From Neonectria sp. B-13 (taxonomy: Eukaryota; Ascomycota; Sordariomycetes; Hypocreales; Nectriaceae): 64,000 nt of DNA. The stretch covers positions 124,420-188,419 of the forward strand of contig NOKP01000011.1 of NCBI GenBank assembly GCA_002682825.1, written 5' to 3'. Position numbers and translations under genes: made by a program. Below the pieces are notes generated by a model. It made no database searches and was not told the DNA's origin. It was given only the letters and a program-made list of their open reading frames with translations. Positions 14,601 to 27,031 of this stretch are shown here, one piece after another (position 1 is the stretch's first letter; each line of letters begins with the position of its first letter).

Positions 14601-17600
14601 GCTCCGTTCTTGTGTCTAATCGTTTGGCAATGACACACAAGCTCCACGACCAGTTGCAGGTTGATGCTGATCTCGACTGTTGCGCACAAACGAATCACTA
14701 AGTCTTGATTACAAACGACAAACAATTACATTCAAGGAGATACCTGTCTGAACAGACTTCGCCCACAATACGCTACTATGCATAGGTTATCAATGGACCT
14801 TCGGGAGCACCCTAATAAGTGATAGATTTTCGATGAAAGCCGCGTCGGTTAGAACTAGCACCCGGCGAACATGTTACCCTGTACTACAGATGGATTCGCA
14901 ACATTGGGATTATCGCACTGCACGACCAACGACATCAGCAGACTATGAGTAACATAGTAGGAAGCTGGCGCTAGTGGCCGATCTCCGCACATCTTGCCAG
15001 AATCCTTCTTGCGTTGACGTGGACGCATCACATCGGCCGGCATGGAGCTGGACGGGTAAGCGGATCCCGGGATTGCGAATCCTACGAGATCAGAGAAAAC
15101 CCATGGCAGACCCGCCAATAGTACGTGCCGATCATTCTGAAGTCAAATTTAGCACTTGGGCAATTCAGTCTCGGCTACAGACTACTGGGAGTTGATTTGC
15201 GTTGGGTCAGATGAGTGTAACGCCGACCGGGGATTTTCGACCGGTCAGGGGAGACGGGGGCGCCAAGCCGACTATTCAGCCTTGTAGCCCTCAGTTTGAA
15301 CGAAGGCACTCGAGATAGGGATATGGAGAGGTGGTGGATAGAAGCTGGGACGAATCCGCAATAGAGGCTCTGAACAGAAGCGCCAGGATAGATACTCGCG
15401 GGCTCCAATGAGGGCAGCGCAGTGAAAGGCCGGAGATGAAGAGGTCAGCCACGAACAAGGACGGTGAAATATGGTGTGCATACCCCCCACGCCCCTCTGG
15501 TATCTATTGTACATGTATCATGTACGAAGTACCGTGAAAAATGGTAGACGTCGGCGGCGCGGCCCAAGATAGCACGCGGGCTAGATATATTGACAACGGG
15601 TTTAAGGCTCCAGAACAGCAGTGACCAGCCGGTGAGACGTATTGTTTCGTCCGCCTCCGCCACGCTCTGGGATATCCACTGCAGAGGGCCCAGGATCGAC
15701 AATGCGGAATGCGCAGGTCGCCCTTAGATCAGGAACCAAAAATTTCCCCGAGGCGCGTCGATGACTCCAGCGGAAGATGGATCATCGATGGGTCATGGAG
15801 CACGGAGATGGGGTTCAACGCTCCCCGAGGTTGGGAGAATGTCACTGAGAGTCAAGTCCGGGCCAAGGATGCCTGAACGTTGCGCGAAGTGTGATTGTGT
15901 GAGCGATAGTGAGCGATTGATCGACCAGGGGGGCCTCTAATTTAGCTGGACGCGGATGCAGGCGTTGCCAAGGAATAACCTGGAAGCTGCAGCAAGCCCT
16001 AGGTGCCAACACACAACTGGGACGACGCAGTGACAAACAGAGTGACAGGCCGTCAGCACCGAGAACCCAGGACGTAGCGAAGTGCCGAAAGACTCGGCCA
16101 TTACTAGTTTCATCTGATCTCTGTGCCTAGCTAGAGGTTGTGCGCGCGCAGGCTCCCAAGCTTGCTGCAGCTTCGAGGCGAGGTTCTAGCGTTCAGGGTT
16201 CAGCTGGCCTCGCTGGTCGATTGCGGCCCAGACTCCGGGAGAGGTTTGAGAGGCCAGAGGGGCGAGGCCGAGAGCGCTGACGAATCAAGCATCGCGACGA
16301 GAGCCAAGGAAGCTTAGAACGGTAACCCCGGGATTATGGAGCGATGCCCCCTTTTGGCTGCAGCGTTGGACAGGGCTAATGATCCATGTTAGTTGTCCAC
16401 TTGGCCGCTGGGAAGGACAGGATTTTTCTTCGCCTTTGGCCCTGGCAGCTTTGACCTGGCCTGGCTCATCAGCGATCACAAGCCTCTCTCATCCCCTGTC
16501 TATTTTCTGTCAGGCTAGGGCGCCGGGGAGACAATTGCACAAGGTTACGTCATAGACGGACGGTGCCAATCGAGATTGCTAGCCGGCGATTCCGGGAGCG
16601 CATGGGGTCAGGGGCCGGCCAGATTTAGACCATTTGAAAGTGGAGGCACGCGCGCAGCGATGAGACTGAAGACAGTGAGGGCGAGAAAGCAAGAGTGTGA
16701 CTGTGCGAGAGAGAATTGAGAATTGGACCGAGAGAGAAGCTGGGGGGTGTTGTGGAATGGTCGCAATCGCATTCGGGACTTAATCGTGCGGGCGCAGTAT
16801 CTGCTAGCCAGGTAATATAGGATGCAATGAAGGGAATAGACAACAGGCCTTCCGTTGATGAGAAAAATACTAGCGAGTACCTGCCTCACCGACGGCGGTT
16901 TGTTTACTGGGAAAGGTGGCAGTGGCTGCGGGAAGGAAGAGGGCGTTGGGCCTTGCAAGCCCGCCTTTCGGTTGGTTGGCCGTCCAAGGTTCGGTCCGTG
17001 TATAAACCACAACAAGGGTACGAATACATGATACATCTACGTACTAGTAGTAGCACAGCACAGCTTCCCACAGACACAGACTCACAGACTCTCAACCGTT
17101 CAACTGGAGACAGCTCATCAGCGAGCTAGTTGGCTGGGATATTTTAGTGGCAAAAAGCCAAGTGCATAACTTTAATGTCCAGGGTGATCAATGGACTCGG
17201 AGGTTGCTGTCGGTGGAGAGTGGGCACCAACGTCGACCAGGTTGACGAGAAGCGGTGCACACTTTGCAATGGCTCCATCCTCGGGTCAGAAGCTTGGATG
17301 AATCCTTGAATCCTTGAATCCTTTCTTCCATCCATCCCAGCTTACAAATGGAGCACTCCCACGGCGTTTGAGGCAGCGGTGGAGAGCTTTCGCAAAGCCG
17401 TGACGAAGTGGTGGAGTTGAGCCGCGAGTGTCATGTCGACGCGCACTCAGACACGTACCCGGAGACGTGAACCATGGGAGACGATGACACGGCATCTGAA
17501 TACATCCGCACGTTGCACGGGAGGAACGCCTACACGCCGCGTGGTGGTGACCCGAGGCAAAGCACCGGAGCAAAATGCTATGCAGCGTACCTGTGCAACC

Positions 17601-19200
17601 CGAGGAGGGCGCCAGCGAGGGGGCCAGCGGTTTGCTACTGCTCCATCCCCAGACTCTCCGCCTCATCCGAGATGTGGATGGCAGGAATGCACCAAGTAGA
17701 TGGGAGTGGGGAGAGCACCCGAATATAGCTCCTCGGATGAATAGGGGATTCTGGGCAGAGGCTGAGGAATCGATCCTCGGCATCATGGCACATTTCGATA
17801 CGCCGTCGGGGCGGGCCATGCCAAACAAACGAAAAACCGCCAGCCAGCCTGGGTGAGTGAGGAATGCCAATTGAGACAGCGTGCCACCCCCGTCGGACCC
17901 CAAGTGTGGTACAACCAACTACGCAGCGCATACGAGGTATTGCAAGACACCAAAACGCCGCTGACTACGTCTGGAGTCATGGCTCATGGGCCATCGCGAC
18001 GTCTAGCCCGCCGCCGAAACCCTCACATGCCTGACGGAGGGTGGTGATGAACCAAGACCACTTTATCCTGGACCCCCGGCCTCCGAGCCTCCCGCTCCCC
18101 CGTGTCTCAACACCATAGCGCGCACCGGCTCGTGTTGGAGGGCATTGCTGAGTATGGCTTCAACCGGGCCTGGACTGGCGGATGCCTCCTCTCCTCTCCT
18201 CAACTCAACCTACCTACCTACGCGTTCGGTACCCGACCTGACCCTGGTCGCCTTCTCCTTTGATTTACGAGGTGTTGGCCTTGCTCCCGCGTTCACTACC
18301 CAATTGTCGTACGCGTCCCTTTGAGGCGCAGGCCCGCGACAGGGCGCCGACTGGAGTTAACTCGGCAGCAACCTCCCGGGAAGGGCCCGCGCTGTCCTGG
18401 GAGATCCATCTCGCCACCCACTCGGTCGTCGCCCTTGTTCGATGTCAGGAGCCATCTCCTCACTGCGTACGAAAAGAGTGGATTGGACCCATCGTGGATG
18501 CAAGGGTCTGCACGTCGTGGGGCATAGAGAATAGGACTGTGGCACGGCAGAGCACGGTAGAGCACGGCAGAGCAACCCGACAGCTGCAAGCACAGCAGGT
18601 TACAGAGCACAGCAGTACGACAAGCTGGTAGCAAATACTTTACACGAGGAATTGGCAGCCTCGAATGCATGGTTGAGAGCTTGGACTCTTTTGCAGGGTT
18701 ACATCTCGTGGTGGGATATTTTCTTGGAGAGCTTGAGCACGACTAGGCTGATCTCTGAATACGACCCTTTTATCACCAGGGCTGGGGTCAGAGGGTTGCA
18801 GCAGACTGCGGTTGAGGACGAACCTGATTGTGCCGGCAAGGAGTCCTCTTGATAATGGAGGATTTAGGCCAATTCACGACAAGCGGCCGGGCCTAACCAA
18901 CTGCACTGACAGGCAAGGAGCCCTGCGTCGATTCCGTCATGATCGTGATACGTGTGCGCCAGCTAACCCATGGATGAATGGGTGGACGGATGAGGGCCCT
19001 CGGGTCCTTGGGTCCATCTGAATGGCGGTTGGTGCCTGGATCCTGCCAAGTCTGTCTGCGGACTGATGAGGGTCTGGGGATCCATTACTTTGCTAGCATA
19101 GCGACTTACGTAGCACGCAGTCGTAGCACGCCGGGCATCAGCAGCCATGTGGCATAGCAATGATGGGTGGATGGGGATATGTAGGGATATGGATATGGAT
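11614..19200. other. Large gene-free interval
   Basis: About 7.6 kb with only short or compositionally improbable open frames on either strand. No conserved motif, spliced gene model or intact transposase or reverse-transcriptase motif was recognised. Between about 12.0 and 15.2 kb the sequence is A/T-richer than the flanks, which would fit old degraded repeats, but no terminal repeats were found. TACGAAGTA elements lie at 14175-14183 and 15523-15531. Confidence 0.5.
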
Positions 19201-22200
19201 ATGGATGGGATAGGATAGGGTATGATAGGGATAGCTAGTTGAGGGGTGACTGGTGAATGTGGATGGGATTAGGCATGGGGATGGCGATGGACTGGATGTT
19301 CGGGCCCTCGCTCCTTGCTTTGCTCGAGATTTCTCTGTCGTATCTTGCTCGTGTTTCTCTTCATCCTCCTTTTCCCTCTCTTCTTGCTGTTGTTGCTGCT
19401 TCTGCTGTGGGTGAATCGAACAAACGACCGGACGTGTCCCTCTCAAAGCCCTGCGCTCGCTACCGATCTTGCTCCCATTCTGTCGAGACGTATCGCGACC
19501 GGCGTCCGACTCCAACTTTGATCCCGAGAGGAGAGCAAGACAACCACCGGGAAGACAATAAAAAACGAAGACGACGATTGAAACGAGACGAAAAGCGACG
19601 AAAATAAAGGAAACTGAAACGAGAGAAAGAGGACGAGGAAGAGGAAACCCTACACCCCACGCACTCCCACTCCTTCCTTCGCCCATATTGAATCCGTCGC
19701 ACCCGCTCCTCCTTTGGTGCTTCCTCAAATCAATTAATCGGTCACTAATTCCAGGGTCGACCAACGCCCCTCCCGAGTCGAACGGAGAAGCAAGCGTGGC
19801 CCTTATCGACTCCCGTTGCACGAGGCACCAAGGACAATTACAGGAAGAGCGATTCACCGATTCTCGTCGCCACGCGACCCTATTTTCCCCTTCCTTCAGA
19901 GACATTCAGGGACCATCACCGCCACAGCGGGCTTGTCACTCGTTACGCTACTTGATTGGGGTTTCCATTCACAGCTGCGACCCTGGCCAAGGATTCATCA
20001 CAAACACACAGACACGGTTACTCCCGTCAGCATCTACAACTGTAACTGCAACTGCAAGTGCGCAGAAGCTCCGCTACGCATCACATCGCATCGCGCGCTC
20101 CCCTCGTGGCATCCGCTCGCTTTCACACGCATCCGCTCCGCCCGGTCTGCGTTAGCTCCAGGACAACTCCATTACACCAACGGGTTTTCTTTTTGCTGCC
20201 GGCATCTGTTGGCCACCACACCCCACTTGGATCATTTTTGGGTTTGGATCCTTTTGCTTTTGAACGAAGGAGAACAGAGAGACTGAGAAAGTCAGAAAAG
20301 AGTGGTGAGAGAAAGGAAGTAAGCAACAAGCCGGACAGAGTTTTCCTTGCTCTCGCGTTGTGTTCTTCAACCCAACAACGGCAACATAACATTGACAAAC
20401 ACTCGACACTCCATCTACCAGCAACGGTAAGTTAATCCAACCCCGAATCATTCTTTCCATCGTCGATCCCGTCATCCTCCCTTGTTCCCTCCTGTCCCTT
20501 CCCCCCTCCCCCTCGATCATTTCCCCAACCGCGAATCCCATCCCCCCGCTGGCATTTTGCTCCTTACGGGACGCCGGGGAACAAGTTGTTGGGTAGCATT
20601 CCCTTGCTCTCAAATATCCCGTCCCAATCTATCCGATAAACTGAGCCACTCCCGAGCCGTCCGGCAGCCCCTGGGTGGCACTTGACTCTCTTGGCTCTTT
20701 TTCTTCTTATTCTTTCCTTGCGTCTCCGTCCCGTCCATCGATCCCGGCCACTCGCGTCTTCCCGTTTTCTTGCACACGCCTCTCGTCCCCCGGTTGTCCC
20801 GTCTTGTTTCCCTTGCTTGTGTGTGTACTTCGTACCACTGTCTGTACCTGCTTTACCTGAGAGACCGAGCGACCATTGTCTGCAACACCCTGGCTTTGCC
20901 CTTCTGCACCTTTCCCAATCAATCACAATCGAAATCAATCCGTCCCATCCTAGTCGGGACGGGACCCTCTTGGTCGACCGCAGCTGATTTACCTAGCCTC
21001 AGGTACCTACCTACCTAGTTCACTTCCAGCTCGTCCAGGGCCTGGCCGAAGCGCACCCACCGCCGCGCCCACTTTACTGAGGCTTGCAACTGCTTGCTGC
21101 ATCACTGAAAGCCCGCTGCACCTCACCTGAGCCGAGCCGCTGAGCGTTCGCACGCCCACAGGCCACAGGCCCCAGGCCAAGCCCGCGCGACTTGTTCCGC
21201 ACCCGCCGTCCCAGTTTCCCAGCCAAGCCCAAACCCACCGTCCGTCCTGTCCACGAACCCCAGACAATCTCCCCCAGCCCACTGCCTTCTCAGCTCTCGT
21301 CCCACCCGTCACCACCGCCAGCCGACTTTCTCGACCACGCTCGTTTCGTTTTGGGCTACTTGCTCGTCACCTTCCAGCTGTCCCGACCTACCACCGTCGA
21401 ACATCGCATCCGCCGTTCGCTGCCCACCACCCCGGCACGCCCTCCTGCCGCCACGATTCTGGCCTGTCCTTCGTTGATCTCACCGTTGCTTGTCATCTCA
21501 GCCGCCGTCCGTCGCCCGTCGCTCGTCATCGAACACGCCCTCGACACGCCCTCGACAAGCCCTCGACACGCCCTCGACAAGCCCTCGCTGGCCTCCCCGC
21601 CAAAGGCTCTCCCTCCCCGTTCGATACATGCACCACTGATCGGTCTCCTTTCAACCTCAGCCACTTCACCCCTCTCCCGTTGCTGCCATCTGATCCGCCG
21701 CTCGCAATAATCGATATATCGCCTCCACCAGGCTTGTCCTTGCCCTGTCCAGCCATCCCTAGGGAGGCACCCCCTTCCCTTCTGGACCTCGTTGCGTGTG
21801 GCACCCACCAAGCCCCGAGGCTACGGGTCCATCGCGAGACGCCGCTCCGCTACACCCTCGAACTTGGGCTAGCCCACTATTCCACTTTGGGGCCCCATCA
21901 GAAGCCATGGCGCCTGTATCAACTAGGCTCAGGATTCTATCAGGTCCGTCGTCCCTCTTCCTGCAATTCTCCCTTCATACCTTAGCCCTGTTTCCCAGCG
22001 TCCCCAATCCGTCGTCGGGCACGTCTTACAAACCATCCTGTCGCTTTGTCGTCATCCACATCCGTCCCCATCACACTTCCCCTCCTGCCCATTTGCAAGA
22101 ACCTACTCCTACTGCTTAACCACCACACTCGCTTTACAACCATCACGACGTCGCCTTGGATCGTTGCTGATGCAACAACATCCTAATCCTGCTGCCCAAC
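19140..22200 (+). promoter_or_regulatory. Pyrimidine-rich leader/promoter of the ketopantoate-reductase-like gene
   Basis: About 3 kb dominated by C/T- and CA-rich sequence on the + strand, with tandem runs (GGATAT repeats at 19180-19210; an 11-bp repeat at 21537-21587) and a good splice donor GGTAAGTT at 20426-20433 that could start a leader intron. Open frames here are low-complexity shadows. It resembles the leader ahead of the cyclin at 39.5 kb. Leader extent and splicing are inferred. Confidence 0.4.
21537..21587. repeat. 11-bp tandem repeat
   Basis: The unit GCCCTCGACAM occurs four times in exact 11-bp register, alternating C and A at the last base, plus a partial fifth copy. It lies in the leader region and has no apparent coding role. 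Confidence 0.85.
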
Positions 22201-24698
22201 ATGGACGACAGTGAGCTAATGAGAATATGTTCAGTGGGAGGCAATCCTGTCTCGGCCTTTCTGTCCTGGCGACTCCAGGCCACCAACGCCTGCGATGTGA
22301 CGCTCGTCTGGAAGTCGGGCTACGAACATGTTGCTCAGTACGGCATCTCTTTCAAGTACGTTGACCACCTCCACATACACCCAATGCCCCACTGACTGGA
22401 TGTTCCTAGGTCCTCCATCTTCGGCAACGAGCGATTCAAGCCGCGACATGGTAAGTCATGAACCATCTGCTGTTTGCGAAAGCCCGCTGACACAATTGAC
22501 CATTACAGTTGTCCGTAACCCAGAAGACGCTGCGAACACTCGAGAAGGCCCTTTCGACTACGTAGTCCTCTGTGTCAAAGCCCTACCCGATGTTTACGAT
22601 CTCGCTGCTGTCATCGACTCCGTCGTCACTCCTCACCACACATGTATTCTTATCAACACTACACATACCCTCGGCGTCGAGGCCGCCATAGAGGAGCGGT
22701 TTCCAACCAACATCGTCCTTTCTCTCGTCTCTGGTGCTGAAGTTATGCAGCTCGGCCAGAGCGAATTCGAGCACAAGGGATCAACCGAGATTTGGGTTGG
22801 CCCTGCCAACAAGAACGAGAATATCCCCGCAACCATCCAGGACGACATGGCACAAGCGTTGGCGGTGACCCTCAGCTCCGGCCAAGTGGACTGCAAAGTG
22901 TCACCGAACATCCGCCAACATCAGTATGAGAGGGTGATTGGGTAAGTTGCCGGAACGCCGTGCCCCCGCCAAGTCCTGGCTAATGAAACGATACAGTCCC
23001 ATCGCGTTCCACCCGGCGAGCATCATCTTTGAGACGCCGAATCACGCCGCCCTTCTTGAGAAGGTCGGAGTCAAGGATCTTGTATCCGACGTCATTGACG
23101 AGTTACTTGGCTTGGCTCATGCTAACGGTTGTAAATTTGATGCCGAATTCAAGCAGAAGACCATCAACGACATGACCAAAACCACCGCCGAGAGTATCAT
23201 GTGGCAAGACTATGTCGCCAGGAGACCCATGGAAGTCGAGACGTACCTGGGTTCCCCTATCAAGCTGGCTCGCGATTCCAAGATTCCCGTTCCCCGAATT
23301 GAGACTCTCTATGCTATTCTCCACAATCTCAACACGATCAACCGAAACAGACCCAAGTCGGGCGACCACCCCGCCGTTCTCCCGCCGACTTCTCCGACAG
23401 CCTCGTCGCCTCTCCCCCCTCGAATGCCGTCACAGAACAGTCATCGTCCTATGATGAACGGCATGCCAAACGGGAACGGAATGCCTCCTCGCGGACCTAG
23501 GCCAAGAAACTCCTCGAACCTCAGCCAAGCAGGCATGCGCCGTGGCCCGCCTCCAATGAATGGCGGACCACCCCCGAACGGTTATGGTCGACTTCCTCCT
23601 GCTATGAATATGAACGGCGGAGGTTCCAGACAACCTTCAAGGCGAGGGTCATTAGAGGAGAACAGCTTGGAGGAGTTTTCGCATCTTGTGCTATATGATG
23701 ACATTCCGGAAGGCTCGGAAACGTCCGGCGCGGGCCCCGGTGAGCCTTCAGACATCGCCCTTCGCGAGCGAGAGATGCAGCTTCGACAACGCGAAATGGC
23801 GCTTCGAGAACAGGAGATGCGAATGCGGCGTGGACCACCGCCGCCTGGCCCACCTGGCCCACCTGGACCTGGCGGCCCGCCTCGTCGTGGCCCTCACCCC
23901 ATGCGAAACAGCAAGCAAGTCTTTGATGACGATGACGATGACGATGATGACTACTTCGACCCGACCACTAGCGCTCCCGCTCCTATGATCGACCCAGATA
24001 ACTTTGACATGATGAGTGTGACCTCGAGAAAGAACCGAAAGATCCCTGGACCGTCTCAAGCACAGATCCGTCGCAACCCAGACGATATGCCACCACCAAC
24101 TCGTGGGAGCAGGTTCCGACCCAACTTCGGCGCTCGCAACCGCTCCAGTCAGATGAGCCATGCGCCGACCACCACCGACAGCATCCTTGATGACCCTCTC
24201 ATGAGCTGCTCCTCGAACCGATACGGCACTGTTGACCGAGGGACGATGAACGCTGGCTCTCGTGCCAACTCACTAACAGCATCAAGGATGGATGATATGC
24301 AATACGGCCCCGGCCCCGGGGGTCCCCCTGGGATGAACGGTGCCTATCCCCGACGGACTAGTCAATCACCGGGCAACCCGTACAGTCCATCAATGAGGGG
24401 GGGTCGCCGACCTTCTCCCCCTAACGGATACGGACCCGCAATGAACGGACGTCCATCCCCCCCCGACGGTGTTCGCCAGCCGGTTCCCCGGTATCCCCCG
24501 GGTCAGGGCAACCAGGTGGCACCGCAGCAGGTTGAGCAGCATATCGGGGTGAGCAACGTTCCTCAAAAGCCTAAAAATATTCGAAGTCTGACGGGCAGTG
24601 CAAGCGCTAGCGCGGGTAGTGGTGAATTTGACTCAGACTCACCAGCACATGGCAGTCATGGTAGCCTTCAACAGCAACCACCCATAGGAGTGCGGTGA
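22201..24698 (+). CDS. Ketopantoate-reductase-like protein with a long disordered C-terminus
   Basis: Exons 22201-22355, 22410-22450, 22509-22941 and 22997-24698 give 776 residues. The first 390 or so resemble fungal PanE/ApbA (2-dehydropantoate 2-reductase) proteins: an N-terminal Rossmann-type start (CSVGGNPVSAFLSWRLQ), VRNPEDAANTREGPFDYVVLCVKALPDV, then the helical C-terminal domain (PIAFHPASIIFETP and a later VPVPRIETLYAIL). The Rossmann glycine motif is altered from GxGxxG. The remaining 385 residues are Pro/Gly/Asn/Arg-rich and predicted disordered, with an arginine-rich charged helix near REREMQLRQREMALREQEMRM, a run of nine aspartates and many NG/PP repeats. Known members make pantoate for CoA, but the altered motif and tail suggest a non-enzymatic or regulatory role. 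The S. pombe protein Mug72 may be a relative (recalled, not checked). Confidence 0.85.
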
Positions 24699-26593
24699 GC
24701 TGGGCTAAAGCGCCCATGCAGCCCACGTCATCCCCATGGCAAGTCGAAGGGACCATGGAACATTCACGCCGACCACATCGAAGAAGTTCAAGAAGCCTAC
24801 GATTTCACATCTAGGCATCCTTGAGGACGAGACAGATTGTGCGTTCTAGCGCAGCTAGATCCGATTCGACGTCTTTGACATTGGCTCAACATACCTACCA
24901 TGGCCGACACAAGCATACGACATACATTTGACGAGGACAACACTTTCTTTTGTCTCTCTTTTTTTTTTATACTCCACAGCTCCATCAGCACACGAAACGA
25001 CACGACATTGGGTCAGGGTCATTTTGGACTATTCTTGGAAGACGACGTCTTCATAATTCCTACGGACTCGGCACATTCCCGTACATACATACACATTGGG
25101 ACGACGAAACCGAAGTAACCTATTCTGGTAATATTGCATTGGGACCGGGTATCATGTTCTTGCGCTACTTAGCATATAATCGATTATCGGAGCTTCGGAC
25201 CGGCGTCTCCTGCCTTCATTCGGCATACTGCGTGGGCCTCGACTGGCTTTGTCCCACGAGTTGAGGCTTCAAGCATGCAGAAGCGTCATTATGGATAACT
25301 CGAGATGGATGACCAGAAACTCAGCGACACAGGTGTGGGTGGTAGATTGGGGCGATTCCAAGGCGCGAATAAAACTGGACGTGCCTTTTGTTTCCTGGTT
25401 GTTTGAGTTCCCTCCCAAACATCCTGTCGGCACCCGGTGGGGGTTCCCGGATGTGTATAGCAAAGGGGGGGACTATGACAGGCATTGGTTTTATTTTATT
25501 TTTTAGCGGAGGCACACACCAAATTAGACTACGGATGGTTACTTTCTTTCTCTGGTTACTACTCTCTTTTTTCTTACGGATTATTTTGGTGGGCGACTGG
25601 AAACCCCGAGATGGTGGTAGAGATGGTGATGGGAAGCGGCACACATAGACAGCATGAAGGTACCTTTCAAAAGAGGAGGGGACGAAGCCCGGTTTGTTTC
25701 CAGATCGCAGATGCCACAAATGAAAAAGCGAGAGATTTTCTGGGACACAACGACACGGCTGGTCTTGAGGGACAAGGTCAAAAGTGAGAGTGATAGGCTG
25801 TCATGAAGGACATTAATAGCGGATAATGGGAGCGAAATTGCGTGGCGGCCTGGGAAGATTGGGTAGTTGGCCGGCTGGTCTTCTTCGAAGATGGCCAAGC
25901 TGGGGTAGAAACGGTAGAACATAGTGTATAGTTGTGTATAGTCAAACGCTGTTTCAATGATGGCGCTCATGGTGCTTGTAGTTGCCGTAGGGAAGCTCAC
26001 ATGGATGTCATGGCTAACATCCTCTCATGGTTTAGACTCAGGGAGGACGCGGGTCATTATGTAGGGCTACGAAGTAGTAAGTATTGGTCTACGAGCTATA
26101 ATTACTTCTATCTTGAACTCTAACGGAGTATTCTGAGCGGAGAACAGTGAACCATCATGACGAAGGGGGTGTGCATCTCTTGTTTGTTGTTGTTGTTGTT
26201 GTTGATGAACTCCACGTTGGATAGAAGGCAAATGGTGCACGGACCAGTTCCACCTTCACCACTTCGCATCCCACCTCCAGACGCGACTCGCAAGCACAAC
26301 AACCAACAGGCTCCTAGGTCTTGTTTCAGTGGCTGTGATACACAACTATACTAGCTTTACATTCTCGCCTTTTGTTCATCGGTTTTATCTCTCACTACTG
26401 CAGTGAGTGTTGAGGCTGAGATTACTACATATCTCCGAAACGGTCCCCCGCCATCACTCCTCAGAACGACCACCCGCAGTGACGACCAAGGCGTTTACGC
26501 TCTTCTGCCTTGGGTACAACTACGCCTAGGGTCAAATCCTAGACTTAACAGTTGCTAAAATAGCACAGCCCGTAGAAAGCAACGTGTGAGAAG
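24699..26593. other. Intergenic, 3' UTR and HSK3 promoter
   Basis: No supported gene. It has a T-run at 24958-24970, a (TTG)n microsatellite around 26183-26205 and a TACGAAGTA element at 26068-26076. The minus-strand open frame at 25581-25970 lacks family motifs. Confidence 0.45.
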
Positions 26594-27031
26594 ATGTCGA
26601 CGCGCAATATCGGCGGCTCGCAGGTGCGGCAGAGCATGGCGACGAGTGGCAACGCTCTCAAGACGAGGCAGCTGGTAAGTCTTCTTGCAATTCGCAACCA
26701 ATGTCAAGAAACAGGCGTGATACGGGAAGTCGCTGATACTTGTGTGAAGTCGCAACTCAACTCGCAGCTCGCTCAGCTATCGGCCAACCTCTCCGACACG
26801 GAGCACCTACTGCGCATGACGAGCGTGCAGGCGGAGGCGATGAGGGGGCTGGGAAGCTGGCACGGTGGATTGTGAGTTTTCTTCCCTATGTCTCGTTTCT
26901 GTTTGGGGGGGGGGGGGGGGGCGTCGGAGTTCTCCGGGAGTGTTGATGTTAACGAGGCAAACAGGTTCATGGCGGCGAGCAAAGTGCTCGGAGAGGAGAG
27001 CGTCAAAGAGGCGGGTCAGTCGGGCAAGTAG
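26594..27031 (+). CDS. HSK3: DASH/Dam1 complex subunit Hsk3
   Basis: Exons 26594-26674, 26750-26871 and 26965-27031 give 89 residues. The Hsk3 signature is continuous across the splice sites: SQLNSQLAQLSANLSDTEHLLRMTSVQAE, then LFMAASKVLGEE. Hsk3 is a small coiled-coil subunit of the ten-protein DASH/Dam1 ring that couples kinetochores to spindle microtubules in fungi. The short N-terminal extension (about 27 residues) is variable, as expected. Intron 1 has donor GTAAGT and a GCTGAT branch site; intron 2 has donor GTGAGT and a GTTAAC branch site. Intron 2 also contains an uninterrupted run of 17 G. The exon 2 end was chosen because it restores LFMAASK in frame. Confidence 0.92.
26905..26921 (+). 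repeat. Poly-G tract in HSK3 intron 2
   Basis: A run of 17 guanines lies between the donor at 26872 and the branch site near 26948. Long G runs are unstable and hard to sequence, so the length is uncertain. Confidence 0.85.

Noticed and set aside
12000..15200. Degraded retrotransposon
   Set aside because: The A/T shift suggested it, but no reverse-transcriptase motif, long terminal repeat or target-site duplication was seen by eye; recorded only as gene-free.
17286..17918. A 210-residue minus-strand frame
   Set aside because: Residue use is random-like and rich in Ser/Pro/Arg/Cys, with no motif or splice support; a second frame overlaps on the same strand.
19138..19905. A 255-residue minus-strand frame over the leader region
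   Set aside because: It is low-complexity (Gln, Glu, Ser, Ile-His runs) and antisense to the pyrimidine-rich leader, with no domain.
25581..25970. A minus-strand frame of about 130 residues in the HSK3 upstream region
   Set aside because: It has no recognised motif, no introns and sits in a region with other overlapping frames. RNA evidence could revive it.
26510..26590. Possible tRNA because of GGTCAAATCCTA
   Set aside because: It resembles a B-box, but no matching A-box, acceptor stem or cloverleaf could be drawn around it.
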